Positions 5,884-7,066 of a stretch of DNA of 7,066 nucleotides are shown here, piece by piece. A program made the translations under genes and the position numbers. Location: contig DQGF01000596.1 in NCBI GenBank assembly GCA_003525045.1, forward strand, positions 8,969 to 16,034, written 5' to 3'. The DNA is from Pseudomonas sp. (GTDB lineage: Bacteria > Pseudomonadota > Gammaproteobacteria > Pseudomonadales > Pseudomonadaceae). The notes beneath the pieces are model-generated. The model ran no database searches, had not been told where the DNA came from, and saw only the letters and a program-made list of their open reading frames with translations. Numbering within the stretch: the stretch's first letter is position 1; each line of letters starts with the position of its first letter.

Positions 5884-6099
5884 TTGCCGGCCTGGGACGA
5901 TCTGTATTATCTGGAGCGTGCCGCCCAGGTGCAGCTGATGGCGATGGCAACCCAGCGGGAACTCAAACCGGTGCCTCACGAGATTGCCCAGCGGGCTTAC
6001 GAGCTAATGCGCCTGGGCGATGCCGAGAGTGCCCGGGCGCATTTGCACAGTGCAATGCGACGGTTATCCAAAGGAGACTGCCGCCTCCCCACGGCGTAG
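5884..6099 (+). pseudogene. C-terminal fragment of a class II aldolase/adducin-like protein
   Basis: The frame ending at the TAG of 6097-6099 encodes AWDDLYYLERAAQVQLMAMA, then a helical tail with LKPVPHEIAQRAYELM and HLHSAMRRL. DDLYYLERA-Q-Q is the helix after the last zinc-binding region in class II aldolase/adducin proteins, which are usually about 220-260 residues. Here only about 70 codons survive. Everything upstream is replaced by the REP palindrome, whose last bases end three to six nucleotides before the homology starts. The only in-frame start near the 5' end is a TTG at 5884 with an AGGGAGG touching it, too close for efficient initiation. I therefore read it as a truncated remnant. 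A short translated peptide cannot be excluded. The family assignment is from motif memory. Confidence 0.6.
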
Positions 6100-6116
6100 A
6101 CTAAGCTCACAAAAAA

Positions 6117-6152
6117 TAAGGGTTTTGGGCCTTCGCCCATGCCTAACCCTTA
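6117..6152 (-). terminator. Two-part hairpin with A/T tract; minus-strand terminator or leader structure
   Basis: TAAGGGTT (6117-6124) pairs with AACCCTTA (6145-6152), and inside it TGGGC (6126-6130) pairs with GCCCA (6135-6139) around a CTTC loop. Six A residues precede it at 6111-6116, so a transcript of the minus strand would read hairpin then TTATTTTTT, as in an intrinsic terminator. On the plus strand no T-run follows, and the structure ends two bases before the ribosome site of the next gene, so there it may act as a 5' leader structure instead. Confidence 0.4.
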
Positions 6153-6153
6153 C

Positions 6154-6167
6154 AGGACGAGCTTTTG
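6154..6167 (+). promoter_or_regulatory. Ribosome binding site deciding a TTG start
   Basis: AGGA at 6154-6157 lies seven bases before TTG at 6165-6167. The frame is closed upstream by TAA at 6144-6146, and the next in-frame ATG (6240) falls inside the first membrane helix without a comparable site, so TTG is the best start. Confidence 0.6.
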
Positions 6168-7066
6168 CCAATCCTCAGTCACGACCCGCCCGACGTCACC
6201 GGCGGCGCTTCAAAACGGTTACCCCTGCGCAAGGCTGCGATGCTGTTTATCGCAGTCGTGTGTGCCTGCCTGTGCGGTCTGCTTTACCTGCAACTTGAGC
6301 AATCGCGCCGGCACGCTCTGGTGGTAGCGCAAACGGCGTCGTCTAACCTGACGCGGGCCATGGCGCAGCAGGCTGAAGACACCTTCATGAAAGCCGATCT
6401 GGCGCTGACCAGTCTGGCCGACTGGATTCAGGTTGACGGTTTTGGCGCGGACCAGACGTCACGCTTGCAGAAAACCTTCGCCCGGCGGGTGCAGGCGTTG
6501 ACTCAACTGCACGGAATATTTCTGTTCGACCAGAAAGGGCAGTGGGTGGTGACCTCGTTCGAAAAACTGCCGCGCGGCTCGAGTGTGGCTGATCGCGAGT
6601 ACTTCAAGTTCCACCAGCAAAACGTTTCCGCGGTCGCGCACATCGGTCCGGCGATCCGCAGTCGAGAGAATGGCGAGTGGATCATTCCGCTCTCCAGACG
6701 GGTGAACGATAAAAATGGCCATTTCCAGGGCGTGTTGCTGGCCGGGATCAAGATGGCGTACTTCGATCAGTTCTTCGAAAGCTTCAGCATCGATGACAAG
6801 GGTTCGATGTTCGTCGCCTTGGCCAATGGAACCTTGCTGGCGCGCCGGCCATTCGTTGAAGCGCAGATTGGCACGTCATTGGCGAAGGGGGAAATCTTTC
6901 GCGAACTCCTGCCCCGTGCGACCTCGGGCAATGCCATGCTCAGCTCGATAGTGGATGGCATTGTCCGGTTGCATGGCTATCGTCAGCTCGACGCCTATCC
7001 GCTGGTGGTGTCCGCAGCATCGTCCAAGGACGCCATTTTCAAGGATTGGTACGCCACAGCGATTCA
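6165..7066 (+). CDS. Membrane-anchored PDC/Cache-sensor signalling protein, N-terminal part (3' end outside window)
   Basis: Three hundred codons are open from the TTG at 6165 to the window edge. A short cytoplasmic start (PILSHDPPDVTGGASKRLPL) is followed by a transmembrane helix at about 25-43 (AMLFIAVVCACLCGLLYLQL). A periplasmic segment then starts with a long helix (about 45-85, with SNLTRAMAQQAEDTFMKADL). The strands GIFLFDQKGQWVVT (117-130), the helix ADREYFKFH (142-150) and HIGPAIRSRENGEWIIPLSR (159-178) resemble the ligand-binding PDC/Cache fold, and GSMFVALANGTLLARRP (213-229) looks like the second strand set. Pseudomonad proteins with this start usually continue into a second helix and a GGDEF diguanylate cyclase domain, sometimes with EAL, so a role in cyclic-di-GMP signalling is likely. 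The output domain is not visible; a histidine kinase or chemoreceptor is the alternative. The ligand is unknown. Confidence 0.8.
   Translation, partial: MPILSHDPPDVTGGASKRLPLRKAAMLFIAVVCACLCGLLYLQLEQSRRHALVVAQTASSNLTRAMAQQAEDTFMKADLALTSLADWIQVDGFGADQTSRLQKTFARRVQALTQLHGIFLFDQKGQWVVTSFEKLPRGSSVADREYFKFHQQNVSAVAHIGPAIRSRENGEWIIPLSRRVNDKNGHFQGVLLAGIKMAYFDQFFESFSIDDKGSMFVALANGTLLARRPFVEAQIGTSLAKGEIFRELLPRATSGNAMLSSIVDGIVRLHGYRQLDAYPLVVSAASSKDAIFKDWYATAI

Noticed and set aside
5763..6104. A 113-codon plus-strand frame across the REPIN
   Set aside because: It reads through the repeat and is out of frame with the aldolase-like remnant; composition and lack of motifs mark it as chance.
6117..6152. 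Hairpin as a plus-strand terminator for the aldolase-like remnant
   Set aside because: No run of T follows it on the plus strand; the A-tract on its left only fits termination on the minus strand.

Overview
The window looks like chromosomal DNA of a fluorescent-group Pseudomonas. The genes are GC-rich, the protein families are typical of that genus (PheC-type periplasmic protein, YcbB-type L,D-transpeptidase, WaaZ-like lipopolysaccharide protein, membrane-anchored sensor), and a REP palindrome of the kind scattered through P. fluorescens-group genomes lies at about 5854-5878. No RNA gene, CRISPR array, insertion sequence or phage gene could be supported.

Layout. 1-767 (minus): a secreted PheC-like cyclohexadienyl dehydratase or solute-binding protein, cut at its C-terminus by the window edge. 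768-1016: a divergent control region with promoter-like elements on both strands and a perfect 16-bp palindrome at the predicted start of the rightward transcript. 1017-1313 (plus): a small AT-rich gene whose C-terminus resembles DUF3892. 1314-1524: a convergent gap with a decayed REP-like stretch. 1525-2229 (minus) and 2310-4061 (plus): two different L,D-transpeptidases, diverging from an 80-bp gap with an inverted repeat at its centre. 4109-4900 (plus): a WaaZ-like lipopolysaccharide core protein, 47 bp behind the large transpeptidase. 5025-5690 (plus): an exported RNase T2.

5691-6099 is a decay scar. It holds the first 29 codons of a type II haloacid dehalogenase (minus), a degenerate REPIN (two inverted REP arms), and the last ~70 codons of a class II aldolase-like gene (plus). 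Neither fragment can encode its full enzyme. From 6165 (TTG start, plus) a membrane protein with an extracytoplasmic PDC/Cache-type sensor runs off the right edge. It is probably a GGDEF-type signalling protein, but its output domain lies outside the window.

The common theme from 1525 to 5690 is the cell envelope and periplasm: two peptidoglycan cross-linking or remodelling enzymes, a lipopolysaccharide core enzyme and a periplasmic nuclease. Whether they form one functional module is inference. I see no clear new biological system. The least ordinary items are the double-truncation scar around the REPIN, the small AT-rich gene with its palindromic operator candidate, and the hairpin ahead of the TTG start of the sensor gene.
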